Shown here: piece after piece, positions 23,137 to 31,446 of the stretch
Layout: every line of letters begins with the position of its first letter
Position numbering within the stretch: the stretch's first letter is position 1
Assembly: GCF_902826855.1 (NCBI RefSeq)
Contig: NZ_CADEGK010000001.1
Coordinates: 13,395 to 50,814 of the forward strand
Direction: 5' to 3'
Origin: an uncultured Phenylobacterium sp.
GTDB taxonomy: Bacteria; Pseudomonadota; Alphaproteobacteria; Caulobacterales; Caulobacteraceae
DNA: 37,420 nucleotides
Program-made: the position numbers and the translations under genes
The notes under the pieces: generated by a model
What the model saw: only the letters and a program-made list of their open reading frames with translations
What the model was told of the DNA's origin: nothing
Database searches by the model: none

Positions 23137-23145
23137 TGGTCCACA
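23137..23145 (+). promoter_or_regulatory. DnaA-box-like site (TGGTCCACA)
   Basis: One mismatch from TGATCCACA, the moderate-affinity DnaA box described in Caulobacter. It partners the site at 23082-23090 in opposite orientation. Confidence 0.25.
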
Positions 23146-23163
23146 GGAAACGGAGGCGGAGCC

Positions 23164-24969
23164 TCAGCGACCGGATTCCAGGGCCTCGCGGCGCTCTTCC
23201 AGAGCCATCCATTCCGTTTCTGCCGCGGCGAGTTGGGAGCGGGCGGCTTCCAGGGCGCGGCTGTAGCGTTCGAACCCCGCCGGGTCGCGGCGGTAGAGGT
23301 CCGGATCGGCCATGGCGGTCTCGAGGGCGGCGATCTTGCCGGGCATGTCGTGGACCAGGGCCTCGAGCTCGGCCAGCCGGCGCTGGTCCTTGAACGACAG
23401 CTTGGCGGCAGCCTTCGCTGGCGGCGGCGGGGACGTCGGCTTCGCCGCGCCGCCGCGGGCCGGCTCGCGCGCGACGCGGCCGCCGAAGAAGCCGGGGTTC
23501 TGGCTCAGGAAGTCCTGCCACCCGCCCGGCGTCTCCACCGCCCGTCCTGTCCCATCCAGGCCGATGGTGGAGGTGGCGAGGCGGTCGATGAAGTCGCGGT
23601 CGTGGCTGACCAGGATCAGCGTGCCGTCGTAGTCGGCCAGGAGATCCTCCAGCAGGTCCAGGGTGTCCATGTCGAGGTCGTTGGTGGGCTCGTCCAGCAC
23701 CATGACGTTGGCGGGGTGCGCGAGCGCGCGGGCCAGCAGCAGGCGGTTGCGCTCGCCGCCCGACAGGCTCTTCACCGGCTGGCGCAGCTGCGCCTCGGTG
23801 AACAGGAAGTCCTTGGCGTAGGAGATCACGTGCCGCGGCTGGCCGCGCACCAGCACGTGGTCGCCGCCCAGGGGGAGCAGGACGTCGCGCAGCGTCATGT
23901 CGGCCTGGAGCGTGGCGCGCGCCTGGTCGATGTAATTCACTTCCAGGTTGGTCCCCAGCTTGATCTCGCCGCTGTCGGCGGGGATCTCGCCCAGCAGCAC
24001 CTTCACCAGGGTGGTCTTCCCAGCCCCGTTCGGCCCGACCACCGCGACCCGGTCGCCGCGCAGGATGCGGGTGGAAAAGCCCTTGAGCAGGACCTTGTCG
24101 CCGAACGCCTTGGAGACGCCCTTGGCCTCGACGACGCGCTTGCCGGACACGCCGGAGCTGGCGATGCCCATGTTCAGTTCGGCGCGGGTGTCCTTCAGCC
24201 GGTCGACCTTGTCTTGGCGCAGGCTGTCGAGCCGGCGGCGACGGCCTTCGTTGCGGGCGCGGCGGCCGGTGACGCCGCGGGCCATCCAGTGCTGTTCCCG
24301 CTCGATGTAGCGGTCCAGGCGGCGCGCTTCCTCGGCTTCGGCGGCGGTGATCTTCTCGGCCCACTCGTCGAAGGCGGCAAAACCGTCGTCCAGGCGCTTC
24401 ACTTGGCGGTACTCCAGCCAGAAGCAGCGCTTGGTCACCCTCTCCAGGAAAGCCCGGTCGTGGCTGACGATCAGGGCGGCGGACTTGGAGGCCGCGAGCT
24501 CTGCCTCGAGGGTCTCGATGGCCAGGATATCCAGGTGGTTGGTGGGCTCGTCCAGCAGGATGACGTCCGGCTCCTCCGCGAACGCGCGGGCCAGCGCCGT
24601 GCGCCGGATCTCGCCGCCAGAGAGGCCGGTCGCGGCCTTGGCCGGGTCCAGACCGAAGTCGGTGAGGGCGGCCTCGCCGCGGTGCGCGGGCGCGCCGCCG
24701 GCGGTCACGTGATCCAGCAGCGTGGCGCCAGTGATCTCTGGCTCCTGCGGGACGAAGGCGATGGTGGTTCCCGCGGTGACGTTGCGCTCGCCGCCGTCCG
24801 GCTCGATCTGGCCCGCCAGTATGCGCAGCAGCGTCGACTTGCCGGCCCCGTTGCGTCCCACCAGGCAGGCGCGGACGCGCGCGTCGATGGCCAGGTCGAC
24901 GCCGTCGAACAGCATCAGGGGACCGTCCGCCAGCCGGACGTCCTTAAGGGCGAGGATCGGCGCTCTCAT
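23164..24969 (-). CDS. uup: ABC-F family ATPase Uup
   Basis: A 601-residue protein with two ABC ATPase domains on one chain and no membrane segments. First Walker A is GRNGAGKST at 38-46 with LSGGE and LDEPTNHLD; second is GPNGAGKTT at about 310-318 with SLSGGERNR and LDEPTNDLDMDTLD. The linker (about 225-275) is highly charged. A C-terminal coiled-coil extension (about 525-601, KDQRRLAELEALVHDMPGKIAALE) is diagnostic of Uup, which binds branched DNA and ribosomes and affects transposon excision and translation. The ATG at 24969 follows the family N-terminus. It is divergent from the YcgN-like gene with 80 bp between starts. Confidence 0.93.
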   Translation of the reverse strand: MRAPILALKDVRLADGPLMLFDGVDLAIDARVRACLVGRNGAGKSTLLRILAGQIEPDGGERNVTAGTTIAFVPQEPEITGATLLDHVTAGGAPAHRGEAALTDFGLDPAKAATGLSGGEIRRTALARAFAEEPDVILLDEPTNHLDILAIETLEAELAASKSAALIVSHDRAFLERVTKRCFWLEYRQVKRLDDGFAAFDEWAEKITAAEAEEARRLDRYIEREQHWMARGVTGRRARNEGRRRRLDSLRQDKVDRLKDTRAELNMGIASSGVSGKRVVEAKGVSKAFGDKVLLKGFSTRILRGDRVAVVGPNGAGKTTLVKVLLGEIPADSGEIKLGTNLEVNYIDQARATLQADMTLRDVLLPLGGDHVLVRGQPRHVISYAKDFLFTEAQLRQPVKSLSGGERNRLLLARALAHPANVMVLDEPTNDLDMDTLDLLEDLLADYDGTLILVSHDRDFIDRLATSTIGLDGTGRAVETPGGWQDFLSQNPGFFGGRVAREPARGGAAKPTSPPPPAKAAAKLSFKDQRRLAELEALVHDMPGKIAALETAMADPDLYRRDPAGFERYSRALEAARSQLAAAETEWMALEERREALESGR

Positions 24970-25049
24970 GGGGGCGCTGACATAGAGGTTGCGGGCCGCG
25001 AAGCAAGTTCGCGCTTCTGTCGCGCCGCCTGCGGGCCTACACCCCGGCG

Positions 25050-25514
25050 ATGTCCGGCGAACCTTTCTGGCGGCGCAAGACGCTCGAGCAGATGACCACC
25101 AAGGAGTGGGAGAGCCTGTGCGACGGCTGCGGGCTCTGCTGCCTGGTGCGGTTCGAGGACGAGGCCACCGGCCAGGTGTTCCCGACCCGGGTGCACTGCA
25201 AGCTGTTCGATCCCGACGCCTGCCGCTGTTCGAACTATGCCGCCCGCCACCGGCATGTGCCCGACTGCATCAAGCTGACGCCGCACAACATCGAGGCGCT
25301 GGAGTGGATGCCCAAGAGCTGCGCCTACCGCCGCCTGCACGAGGGCCGCGAGCTGGCCGACTGGCATCCGCTGATCACGGGCGACCCGGAGAGCACGCAC
25401 CGCGCCGGCATCTCCGTCCGCGGTCAGACGATCAGCGAAGAGGTGCTGGCCGACCCGGAGGACGCGCTGGACTTCGCGGCCTGGGACCTGATCGTGGAGC
25501 GGGGGGAGGACTAA
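25050..25514 (+). CDS. YcgN-family (UPF0260) cysteine-cluster protein
   Basis: A 154-residue protein of the YkgJ/YcgN type. Conserved cysteines are Cys24, Cys27, Cys30 and Cys31 in LCDGCGLCC, then Cys50, Cys58, Cys60, Cys73 and Cys91, in the pattern HCKLFD-CRCSNY-CIKL-MPKSCAYR typical of the family. The cluster probably binds zinc or an Fe-S cluster; the function is not established. WHPLITGDPESTHRAGISVRG near the C-terminus is also family-typical. The stop codon interlocks with that of the convergent DUF805 gene in CTAA at 25511-25514. Confidence 0.92.
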   Translation: MSGEPFWRRKTLEQMTTKEWESLCDGCGLCCLVRFEDEATGQVFPTRVHCKLFDPDACRCSNYAARHRHVPDCIKLTPHNIEALEWMPKSCAYRRLHEGRELADWHPLITGDPESTHRAGISVRGQTISEEVLADPEDALDFAAWDLIVERGED

Positions 25515-25957
25515 GCCGGCGCTGGCCCGAACCGGTTGGAATTCGGGTCGCTGCGGACAAGGGCCAGTGAGAAGAGAAAGCCGAAGTAGACGGCGAACGC
25601 GGCCAGGATCGCAACGTCCGCTACATACTCATTGAGGCCGAGGGCTTGGATCCAGGACGGCTCTGCCAGCGCCAAGAGAGCCGTGGTCGCGGCCAAAGGC
25701 GCAAGCTGCCACCAGCCTGATCGCCCCAGGTCGTGCAACCGCCGCGCTGAAAGCGTGAACGTGAGCCAGAGCAGCAGAAATTCAGCGACGATCGATGTGG
25801 CCCCAATGAAGGGAAATACCAACGGAATGGCATACGCTACGGCCTGCGCGAGCAGGTGGAGCGCCCAGCCGCCCGCTAGCACGAGTATCATCGTCACGGC
25901 GTAACGCGTCCGCGCTACCCGTCCCGTGAACCATATTTGTCGCTTCAACGGTTCCAT
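25511..25957 (-). CDS. DUF805-family inner membrane protein
   Basis: A 148-residue membrane protein with about four transmembrane helices. The N-terminal WFTGRVARTRYAV and the central RRLHDLGRSGWWQL are hallmarks of DUF805 (YhaH-like) proteins. The function is unknown. ATG 25957 places the protein start at the usual distance before the FxGR motif; a longer start at 25999 would add 14 untypical residues. It lies 142 bp from the divergent J-protein gene; in that gap a GGCAAC-CCT-GTTGCC hairpin (25995-26009) is visible and nothing else. Confidence 0.88.
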   Translation of the reverse strand: MEPLKRQIWFTGRVARTRYAVTMILVLAGGWALHLLAQAVAYAIPLVFPFIGATSIVAEFLLLWLTFTLSARRLHDLGRSGWWQLAPLAATTALLALAEPSWIQALGLNEYVADVAILAAFAVYFGFLFSLALVRSDPNSNRFGPAPA

Positions 25958-26099
25958 GACGCCCCAAAGAACAAAATCAGAACCTGGGGAGCGTGGCAAC
26001 CCTGTTGCCTAATGATCACACACCGCCTTGCGTGACGGGACCCGCGAGCCAATCTAGTACTCACACCTTCGGCATGGTCATTCAGGGATTCTAACGAGC

Positions 26100-27059
26100 T
26101 TGGCGCGCGACCCCTATCAGGAGCTGGGCGTCCTTCGGACCGCCAGCGCGGGCGAGATCCGCAAGGCGTTCCACAAGCTCGCCAAGGAGAATCATCCCGA
26201 CACCAACCCCGGCAACAAGGCCGCCGAGGAGCGGTTCAAGAAGGTGAGCGCCGCCTTCGACATCATCGGCGACGTCGAGAAGCGCAAGAAGTTCGACGCC
26301 GGCGAGATCGACGCCGACGGGCGCGAGACCTTCGGTGGCGGTTTCGGCGGGGCGCGTGGGCCGTGGGGTGCGCAGCCCGGCGGCGGCTTCGGCCAGGGCG
26401 GCCCGGGTGGCCGAGGCGGGTTCCGCACCGAGACCTTCGAGGGCGCCGACCTTGGCGACATCCTGGGCGAGATGTTCGGCGGCCGCGCCGGCGGCGCGCG
26501 GCCCGGCGGCGCGGGTGGTGGGTTCGGCGGGTTCTCGCAGCGGGGCGCGGACGTCCGCGCCAAGCTCGACATCGACCTGGTCGACGCCATCCGCGGCGGC
26601 AAGCAGCGGATCGCCTTCTCCGACGGCCGCACCATCGACGTGACCATTCCCAAGGGCGCGCAGGAGGGCCAGACCCTGCGGCTGAAGGGCCAGGGCTCGC
26701 CCGGCCGGGCGGGGGCCGGCGACGCCTTCATCGAGATCGGCATCAGCCCGCACCCGCTGTACCGGCGCGAGGACGACGGCCTGGTGATGGACCTGCCGAT
26801 CACCCTCTATGACGCGGTGCTGGGCGGAAAGGTCGAGGCGCCGACGCCGGACGGCCCGGTGACGCTGACCGTACCCAAGGGGACCAACACCGGCGCGCGC
26901 CTGCGGCTCAAGGGCCGGGGCATGCCCGACGCCAAAGGCCACCGCGGCGACTTCTACGCCCGCCTGGTGGTAACGCTGCCGGACCCGCCGGACGCCACGC
27001 TGGAAACCTTCGCCGCGGAGATGAAGGCGAAGCGACCGTACACGCCGAAACGGCGGTAG
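26100..27059 (+). CDS. CbpA/DnaJ-type J-domain co-chaperone (type II)
   Basis: A 319-residue J-protein. The J domain (about 1-70) carries the HPD motif at residues 32-34 (NHPDTNPGN), which stimulates DnaK. A long Gly/Phe region follows (about 78-155), then two C-terminal substrate-binding domains with DIDLVDAIRGGKQRIAF and PLYRREDDGLVMDLPITLYDAVLGG. The DnaJ zinc-finger (CxxCxGxG repeats) is absent, so it is a CbpA-like type II co-chaperone. The start is TTG 26100: no ATG or GTG gives the conserved MARDPYQELGV opening. AGGGA lies about 11 bp upstream. A TTG start often lowers expression. Confidence 0.9.
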   Translation: MARDPYQELGVLRTASAGEIRKAFHKLAKENHPDTNPGNKAAEERFKKVSAAFDIIGDVEKRKKFDAGEIDADGRETFGGGFGGARGPWGAQPGGGFGQGGPGGRGGFRTETFEGADLGDILGEMFGGRAGGARPGGAGGGFGGFSQRGADVRAKLDIDLVDAIRGGKQRIAFSDGRTIDVTIPKGAQEGQTLRLKGQGSPGRAGAGDAFIEIGISPHPLYRREDDGLVMDLPITLYDAVLGGKVEAPTPDGPVTLTVPKGTNTGARLRLKGRGMPDAKGHRGDFYARLVVTLPDPPDATLETFAAEMKAKRPYTPKRR

Positions 27060-27065
27060 AGAGGT

Positions 27066-27330
27066 CGATCAGAGCCAGATCCGAAGGCTTGCCGCCGAAG
27101 GAGCGACGAACCTCTGCTGGCGGCTCGGCAGCGCCGAGCCAGCGGGATGGGACGTCGCCGACCTGGGCCCACGCGATCGACGGCCGGAAGCGGTCTTTGC
27201 CTGGCTCGCTCGACGGAACGAAGCCGTTGGCAGACCCAATCCGGGCGGAAGGCGTCTGCGATGATCTCGACGATCTTCAGCGCCCCCGCCAAGTCCTGCC
27301 ACCCAAGGCGCGCGCGTCGTCTTTTGCGCG
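27066..27330 (-). pseudogene. Frameshifted gene remnant, possibly an immunity-protein-like fragment
   Basis: The 374-bp gap 27060-27433 is not empty. On the minus strand one frame gives GWQDLAGALKIVEIIADAFRPDW, and after a one-base shift near 27231-27236 a second frame gives FVPSSEPGKDRFRPSIAWA, then QVGDVPSRWLG and EVRRSFGGKPSDL. Both halves look like normal protein and join smoothly as DWV-ANGFVPSS if one extra base is removed. Order and wording (FRPDW, then a Trp-rich strand) remind me of Imm52-like immunity proteins, but this is a weak guess. No start codon or complete ends are visible. A perfect GGCTCGGC-AGC-GCCGAGCC hairpin (27122-27140) falls inside it. Confidence 0.45.
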
Positions 27331-27370
27331 ACGCTGACGCACTGTGTACGGGCCAACGGCTAGGCTTCAG

Positions 27371-27409
27371 GCTAACGTCCGGTTAGATCAGCGTTCAGCG
27401 GGGGTTCAG
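27371..27409 (+). promoter_or_regulatory. 11-bp phased repeat array before the PepSY operon
   Basis: Four hexamers recur at exact 11-bp spacing: GCTAAC (27371), GTTAGA (27382), GTTCAG (27393) and GTTCAG (27404). The last two are identical. One-turn phased direct repeats are the usual binding site of OmpR/PhoB-type regulators, such as PhoP. The array ends 25 bp before the PepSY gene start, so it is a strong candidate for autoregulation by the response regulator encoded two genes on. Confidence 0.6.
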
Positions 27410-27433
27410 TACCGCTCGCGTAACTGGGGTCGC

Positions 27434-27763
27434 ATGAGACGCGTTCTCGCCATCGCCGCGCTGATCGCAACCGTCGCCGGCCCGATGGCCGCGGCGGCGC
27501 AGGAAGGCCGTCCGGTGCTTGGCGCCGGGCGCGGGGACCAGGCCCAGGCCCGCGAGGGCGCCAAGTCCGGGCGCCAGGTCCCGCTGTCGCGCGTTCTGGA
27601 CATGCTGCGTGCGCGCTATCCGGGCCGTCACTTGAACACCAGCATGGGTGCGCAGGGCGGCCGGGGCGCCTATTTCGTCCAGTGGCAGATGGCTGACGGG
27701 CGGGTGGTCGTGTTTGTCGTCGACGCCGAGAGCGGCCAGGTGATCGGCCGCCAGGGCGGCTGA
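27434..27763 (+). CDS. Small periplasmic PepSY-domain protein
   Basis: A 109-residue exported protein. The signal peptide is MRRVLAIAALIATVAGPMAAAAQ with a probable cleavage after AAA-Q. The mature part ends in a PepSY-like domain: VPLSRVLDMLRARYPGRHLN, then YFVQWQMADGRVVVFVVDAESGQVIG. It is the first gene of an operon with a response regulator (32 bp downstream) and a histidine kinase. In rhizobia the small periplasmic FeuN protein inhibits the FeuQ kinase of the FeuPQ pair, so by analogy this protein may be a periplasmic modulator of the adjacent kinase. ATG 27434 is preferred over upstream in-frame codons, which would lie inside the repeat array. Confidence 0.8.
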   Translation: MRRVLAIAALIATVAGPMAAAAQEGRPVLGAGRGDQAQAREGAKSGRQVPLSRVLDMLRARYPGRHLNTSMGAQGGRGAYFVQWQMADGRVVVFVVDAESGQVIGRQGG

Positions 27764-27795
27764 CGTATTGAAATCCGAAGGAGAGGAAACGCCCC

Positions 27796-28488
27796 GTGCG
27801 CATCCTGCTTGTTGAAGACGATCCGGACCTGTCGCGGCAGCTCAAGCTGGCGCTGGCCGACGCCGGCTATGCGGTCGACCACGCCCCCGACGGAGAGGAA
27901 GCCCAGTTCCTGGGCGAGACGGAACCCTATGACGCGGTGATTCTGGACCTGGGGCTGCCCAAGGTTGACGGGGTCTCCGTGCTGGAGCGCTGGCGGCGCG
28001 AGAACATGGCCACGCCGGTCCTGATCCTTACCGCCCGAGGGGCCTGGAGCGAGAAGGTGGCCGGGTTCGACGCCGGGGCCGACGACTACCTGACCAAGCC
28101 GTTCCACACCGAGGAACTGCTGGCCCGCCTACGCGCCCTGTTGCGCCGCACCGCCGGGCACGCCTCGCCCAGCCTCAGTTGCGGCGGACTGCGCCTGGAT
28201 CCGCGCGCTGCCCGGGCCAGCGTGAACGGCGAACCGCTGCGGCTCACGTCGCTGGAATACCGGCTGCTGCACTACATCATGATGCACCAGGGCCGGGTGA
28301 TCAGCCGCACAGAGCTGGTGGAACATCTGTACGACCAGGACTTCGATCGCGACTCGAACACCATCGAGGTGTTCATCGGCCGGGTGCGCAAGAAGATCGG
28401 CGCCGACCGCATCGAGACGGTGCGCGGCCTGGGCTATCGCCTGGTCTGCCCCGCCGACGAGGTGGACGCCGAAGCCGCCAAGACGTGA
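27796..28488 (+). CDS. OmpR/PhoB-family response regulator
   Basis: A 230-residue regulator with a receiver domain (1-120) and a winged-helix DNA-binding domain (about 130-220). Acidic pocket Glu7-Asp8-Asp9 and phosphoacceptor Asp51 (ILDLGLPKVDG) are present, with Thr (LTARG) and Lys (TKPF) of the switch. The output domain shows LTSLEYRLLHYIMMHQGRVISRTELVEHLY and RVRKKIG plus VRGLGYRLV. It resembles PhoP/FeuP. Start is GTG 27796 with GGAGAGG nine bp upstream. The kinase gene begins 10 bp after its stop, so both are in one transcript. Confidence 0.95.
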   Translation: MRILLVEDDPDLSRQLKLALADAGYAVDHAPDGEEAQFLGETEPYDAVILDLGLPKVDGVSVLERWRRENMATPVLILTARGAWSEKVAGFDAGADDYLTKPFHTEELLARLRALLRRTAGHASPSLSCGGLRLDPRAARASVNGEPLRLTSLEYRLLHYIMMHQGRVISRTELVEHLYDQDFDRDSNTIEVFIGRVRKKIGADRIETVRGLGYRLVCPADEVDAEAAKT

Positions 28489-28498
28489 GCCGGCCCGC

Positions 28499-29908
28499 GT
28501 GAGTTTCTGGGGGGGCACGCTCCAGCGGCTGCGAACCCCCTCGCTCGCGCGCAGGCTGGTGATCCTGGCCGTCGGCTGGAGCTTCGCGGCCCTGGTGATC
28601 TCGGCGTTGGTGCTGGCGCTGCTGTTCCAGCAGGCCGCGCTGCGCCGGTTCGACGCCACCCTGTCCGACCTGATCGACAACCTGATCACAGGCACCACCA
28701 TCGAGGAGGGGCAGGTGATCGCCCCGGCCCTCACCGACCTACGGGCGCTCAGGGCCTATTCCGGGCGCTACTGGGAGATCGCCGAGCCGGGGCCGGATGG
28801 ACGGCTCAGGGCCATTGAGGGTCTGACCTCGCGCTCGTTGTTCGACGCCGAGATCCCCACGCCACCGGACCTGGTCCAGCGCCTGCGCGCCAATCCCCGC
28901 AAGGCCATCGCCTTCGAGACCGCCGGCCCGCAGGCGGGTGAACGGATCCGCGTGGTGGCCCGCTGGACCCGCTTCTACGGGCGCGAGGCGCCGGTGGTCT
29001 ACATGGCCGCCGAGGACCGCGGCCCCATCGACCGGGAAGTGCGCAACTTCGTCGCCGCGACGGCCATCGCGTTTTTGTTGCTGGGCGGCGGACTGATCAT
29101 CGCCGTCGTCGTGCAGGTGCGGGTGGGCCTGCGGCCGCTGTTCGCCCTGCGCCAGGAGGTGGCCGAGGTGCGCCGCGGCAAGGCCGAGCGCCTGGAGGCT
29201 GACTACCCGTCCGAACTCAAGCCGCTTTCCGATGAGCTGAACGCGCTCGTGGCCCACAACCAGGAGACCGTAGAGCGCCAGCGCACCCATGTGGGCAATC
29301 TGGCGCATGCCCTGAAGACCCCGATCTCGGTGATGATGACCGAATCCAGCCAGCGGCCGGGCCCCTTGGCCGAGGTGGTCACTCGGCAGGCCGACATCAT
29401 GCGCCAGCAGGTCGACCACCACCTGCGCCGCGCCCGCGCCGCCGCCCGCAGCCAAGGGCAGGGCGAACGCACGTCCGTGCCGGAGGTGCTGGACGAGCTG
29501 GCCCGCACCCTGGCGCGGATCTTCCGCGACAAGGGCGTCGCCATCGACTGGGACGCCCCCGAGGACCTCTGGTTCCAGGGCGAGCGGCAGGACTTCATGG
29601 AGATCGCCGGCAACGCCATGGAGAACGCCGGCAAGTTCGGCCGCGCCAAGGTGCGGGTACGCGCCGCACCGCTGGGCCCGGAGAGCCTGCGCCTGACCGT
29701 GGAGGACGACGGGCCGGGGCTGACCGCCGATCAGCGCGAGGAGGTGGTGCGCCGGGGCGCTCGCCTCGACGAGAACGCGCCGGGCTCGGGGTTGGGGCTG
29801 TCGATCATCGACGAGCTGGCGCGCGCCTACCGCGGCGTGTTGCAACTCGGGGACTCCAGCCTGGGCGGCCTGCGCGTCACCGTTGACCTGCCGCGCGCAG
29901 AAACCTGA
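28499..29908 (+). CDS. PhoQ/FeuQ-like sensor histidine kinase
   Basis: A 469-residue kinase. Two transmembrane helices (about 20-45, LVILAVGWSFAALVISALVLALLF, and about 180-207, AATAIAFLLLGGGLIIAVVVQV) flank a periplasmic sensor domain of about 135 residues. A HAMP-like linker is followed by His270 in NLAHALKTPISVMM, the HAxKTPxxV form typical of PhoQ-like kinases. The N-box is NAMENAGKFGRA, G-boxes VEDDGPGLT and GSGLGLSIIDELARAY. Start GTG 28499 follows closely on the response regulator. The extracytoplasmic domain is the natural contact point for the PepSY protein. Confidence 0.93.
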   Translation: MSFWGGTLQRLRTPSLARRLVILAVGWSFAALVISALVLALLFQQAALRRFDATLSDLIDNLITGTTIEEGQVIAPALTDLRALRAYSGRYWEIAEPGPDGRLRAIEGLTSRSLFDAEIPTPPDLVQRLRANPRKAIAFETAGPQAGERIRVVARWTRFYGREAPVVYMAAEDRGPIDREVRNFVAATAIAFLLLGGGLIIAVVVQVRVGLRPLFALRQEVAEVRRGKAERLEADYPSELKPLSDELNALVAHNQETVERQRTHVGNLAHALKTPISVMMTESSQRPGPLAEVVTRQADIMRQQVDHHLRRARAAARSQGQGERTSVPEVLDELARTLARIFRDKGVAIDWDAPEDLWFQGERQDFMEIAGNAMENAGKFGRAKVRVRAAPLGPESLRLTVEDDGPGLTADQREEVVRRGARLDENAPGSGLGLSIIDELARAYRGVLQLGDSSLGGLRVTVDLPRAET

Positions 29909-29989
29909 AAAGGCCAACCTTCGGAAAGCCTTAACCGGCAAGAAGGCATGGTCCATGGGCCTGTAGAGTCCTTTGGAGCCGACACGTCC

Positions 29990-31357
29990 ATGGGCGCGCT
30001 TTCCGAGCGCAAGATCGAGATTGTTCGGACGCTGGTGGAAACCGCGCCGGACAAGGTCGTGGGCAATCTTCAACAGGCCCTGGCCAAGACCTCCGACGAC
30101 AGCGTCCTGGGCGGTGTGCGCCGGCTGGTGGAACTCGAGTTCCAGGACCGCACCCTCCGCAATACCGTGCTGGGGCCAGTCGCCCCGATGTGCATGGCGA
30201 GCAGCGATCCGCGGGTGATGAGCTTCCCGCCGCTTGCCTTCGCCCTGATCTGGCGGGGCCTGCGCCGCATCGAGCCCGACCTGATCGAACTCGCAGCCAA
30301 TCCACCGGAGGGCGGCGTCGCCCAGGCGATCCTCGCGGTCCAGGACAAGCTCGCGGCCATCGCCGCCAAGGGCCTGCGCGAACGCGAGGTTCCGGAGTTC
30401 CGGACGGCGGCCGAGCTCTGCGAGGCCCGCAGGCCCGGTTCGGCGGAGGTGCTGGCCAGCTGCCTCGACATCGCCTCCGTCGTGCGCAAGGCCAACCAAC
30501 GCCTGGCGGAGTGGGTCACTCATCCCGGCGGCGAGACCTCCGCGGCCTCGCGCCTGGCCTACAAGGACGCCGTCGAAATCGCCGAGGACGCCGGCCCACG
30601 CTTCTTCCACATGCTGGCGGCCCAGATGGCCCAGCCGTGGATGGTCCTGCGGGTCATCTCGGCGGTGATGGACAAGCCCACCGAGCGCTACCTGCGAGAC
30701 TCCGAGCTCTCCAGCTTCGGCGAAGGGGTGCTTGAGGACATCGACAAGGCGCTGGTGGAAATCGGCGGCCTCAACGCCGACGAAGGGCCTGCCGCCGGCC
30801 GCGCCGCCGCCAAGCGGGCCGAACTTATCGTCCAGCAGATCCTCGAGCTCGAGACCTGCATGGACCTGCAGCGCGACCAGGGATGGGGCCTGCGGATCGT
30901 GAAGCAGCGCGCCAGCCTGGCCAGCGTGGTCGAAGGTCGGCTTAGGGAGGCCGACAAGGCCGCCATCGAGGCCCTGCCCATGCAGCCCGCCCGAAATGCC
31001 CGCGTCCGCCGCGCCGCGCCCAAGGTCTCGGCGCCGCCCGAGACACGGCTGGTGGCGCGCGCCATCACTCTGCTGTCCTTCTCCGACGAGCTGCGCACCA
31101 CGGCCAACTACGGGGGTTTCTCGTCCACCCGCGCCAAGCTGGTGGAGAAGCTGACCGAGCATGTCCACCACTACGTGGAAGAGGTGCTGGACTTGATCCA
31201 TACCGGGGAGGCGGAGCCGATCGAGAACGCTGCCGCCTTCCTGGAGGTGGCCGCCGAGTTCAGCGAGCTGCTCGCGGGAGACAAGGCCGCCGAACTTGTG
31301 CGTCGCCGAGCCCACGCGGCGATCCACCCTGAAGCACACATGGAAGCCCAGGCGTAG
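29990..31357 (+). CDS. Large helical protein of unknown function
   Basis: I do not recognise this 455-residue protein. It is soluble, without signal or membrane segments, and almost wholly alpha-helical (for example LSERKIEIVRTLVETAP, AQAILAVQDKLAAIAAKGLRE, and VEKLTEHVHHYVEEVLDLI). A proline-rich linker around residues 335-355 separates two helical halves. The coding frame is convincing from its codon usage and length. ATG 29990 has GGAG 11 bp upstream; ATG 29948 would add 14 residues that look non-coding. TTAACC (29931-29936) occurs upstream, as in other CtrA half-sites. It lies between the two-component pair and the cytochrome maturation operon, with 81 bp to the kinase. Confidence 0.8.
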   Translation: MGALSERKIEIVRTLVETAPDKVVGNLQQALAKTSDDSVLGGVRRLVELEFQDRTLRNTVLGPVAPMCMASSDPRVMSFPPLAFALIWRGLRRIEPDLIELAANPPEGGVAQAILAVQDKLAAIAAKGLREREVPEFRTAAELCEARRPGSAEVLASCLDIASVVRKANQRLAEWVTHPGGETSAASRLAYKDAVEIAEDAGPRFFHMLAAQMAQPWMVLRVISAVMDKPTERYLRDSELSSFGEGVLEDIDKALVEIGGLNADEGPAAGRAAAKRAELIVQQILELETCMDLQRDQGWGLRIVKQRASLASVVEGRLREADKAAIEALPMQPARNARVRRAAPKVSAPPETRLVARAITLLSFSDELRTTANYGGFSSTRAKLVEKLTEHVHHYVEEVLDLIHTGEAEPIENAAAFLEVAAEFSELLAGDKAAELVRRRAHAAIHPEAHMEAQA

Positions 31358-31446
31358 GACGCCTTCCCGACGAGTGAACAGCGTGGACGGCTCAGCCGCC
31401 GACGGCCCCCTCGCGCGGCGGCGAGGTTTCGGCTACACGCGCGGCT

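Noticed and set aside
24989..25570. Overlapping ORF on the plus strand at the YcgN gene
   Set aside because: It is a frame-shifted shadow of the cysteine-cluster gene, with Arg/Pro-rich translation.
27122..27140. Hairpin as an intrinsic terminator for the J-protein gene
   Set aside because: The 8-bp stem is perfect but is followed by GC-rich sequence without a T-run; it lies inside the gene remnant instead.
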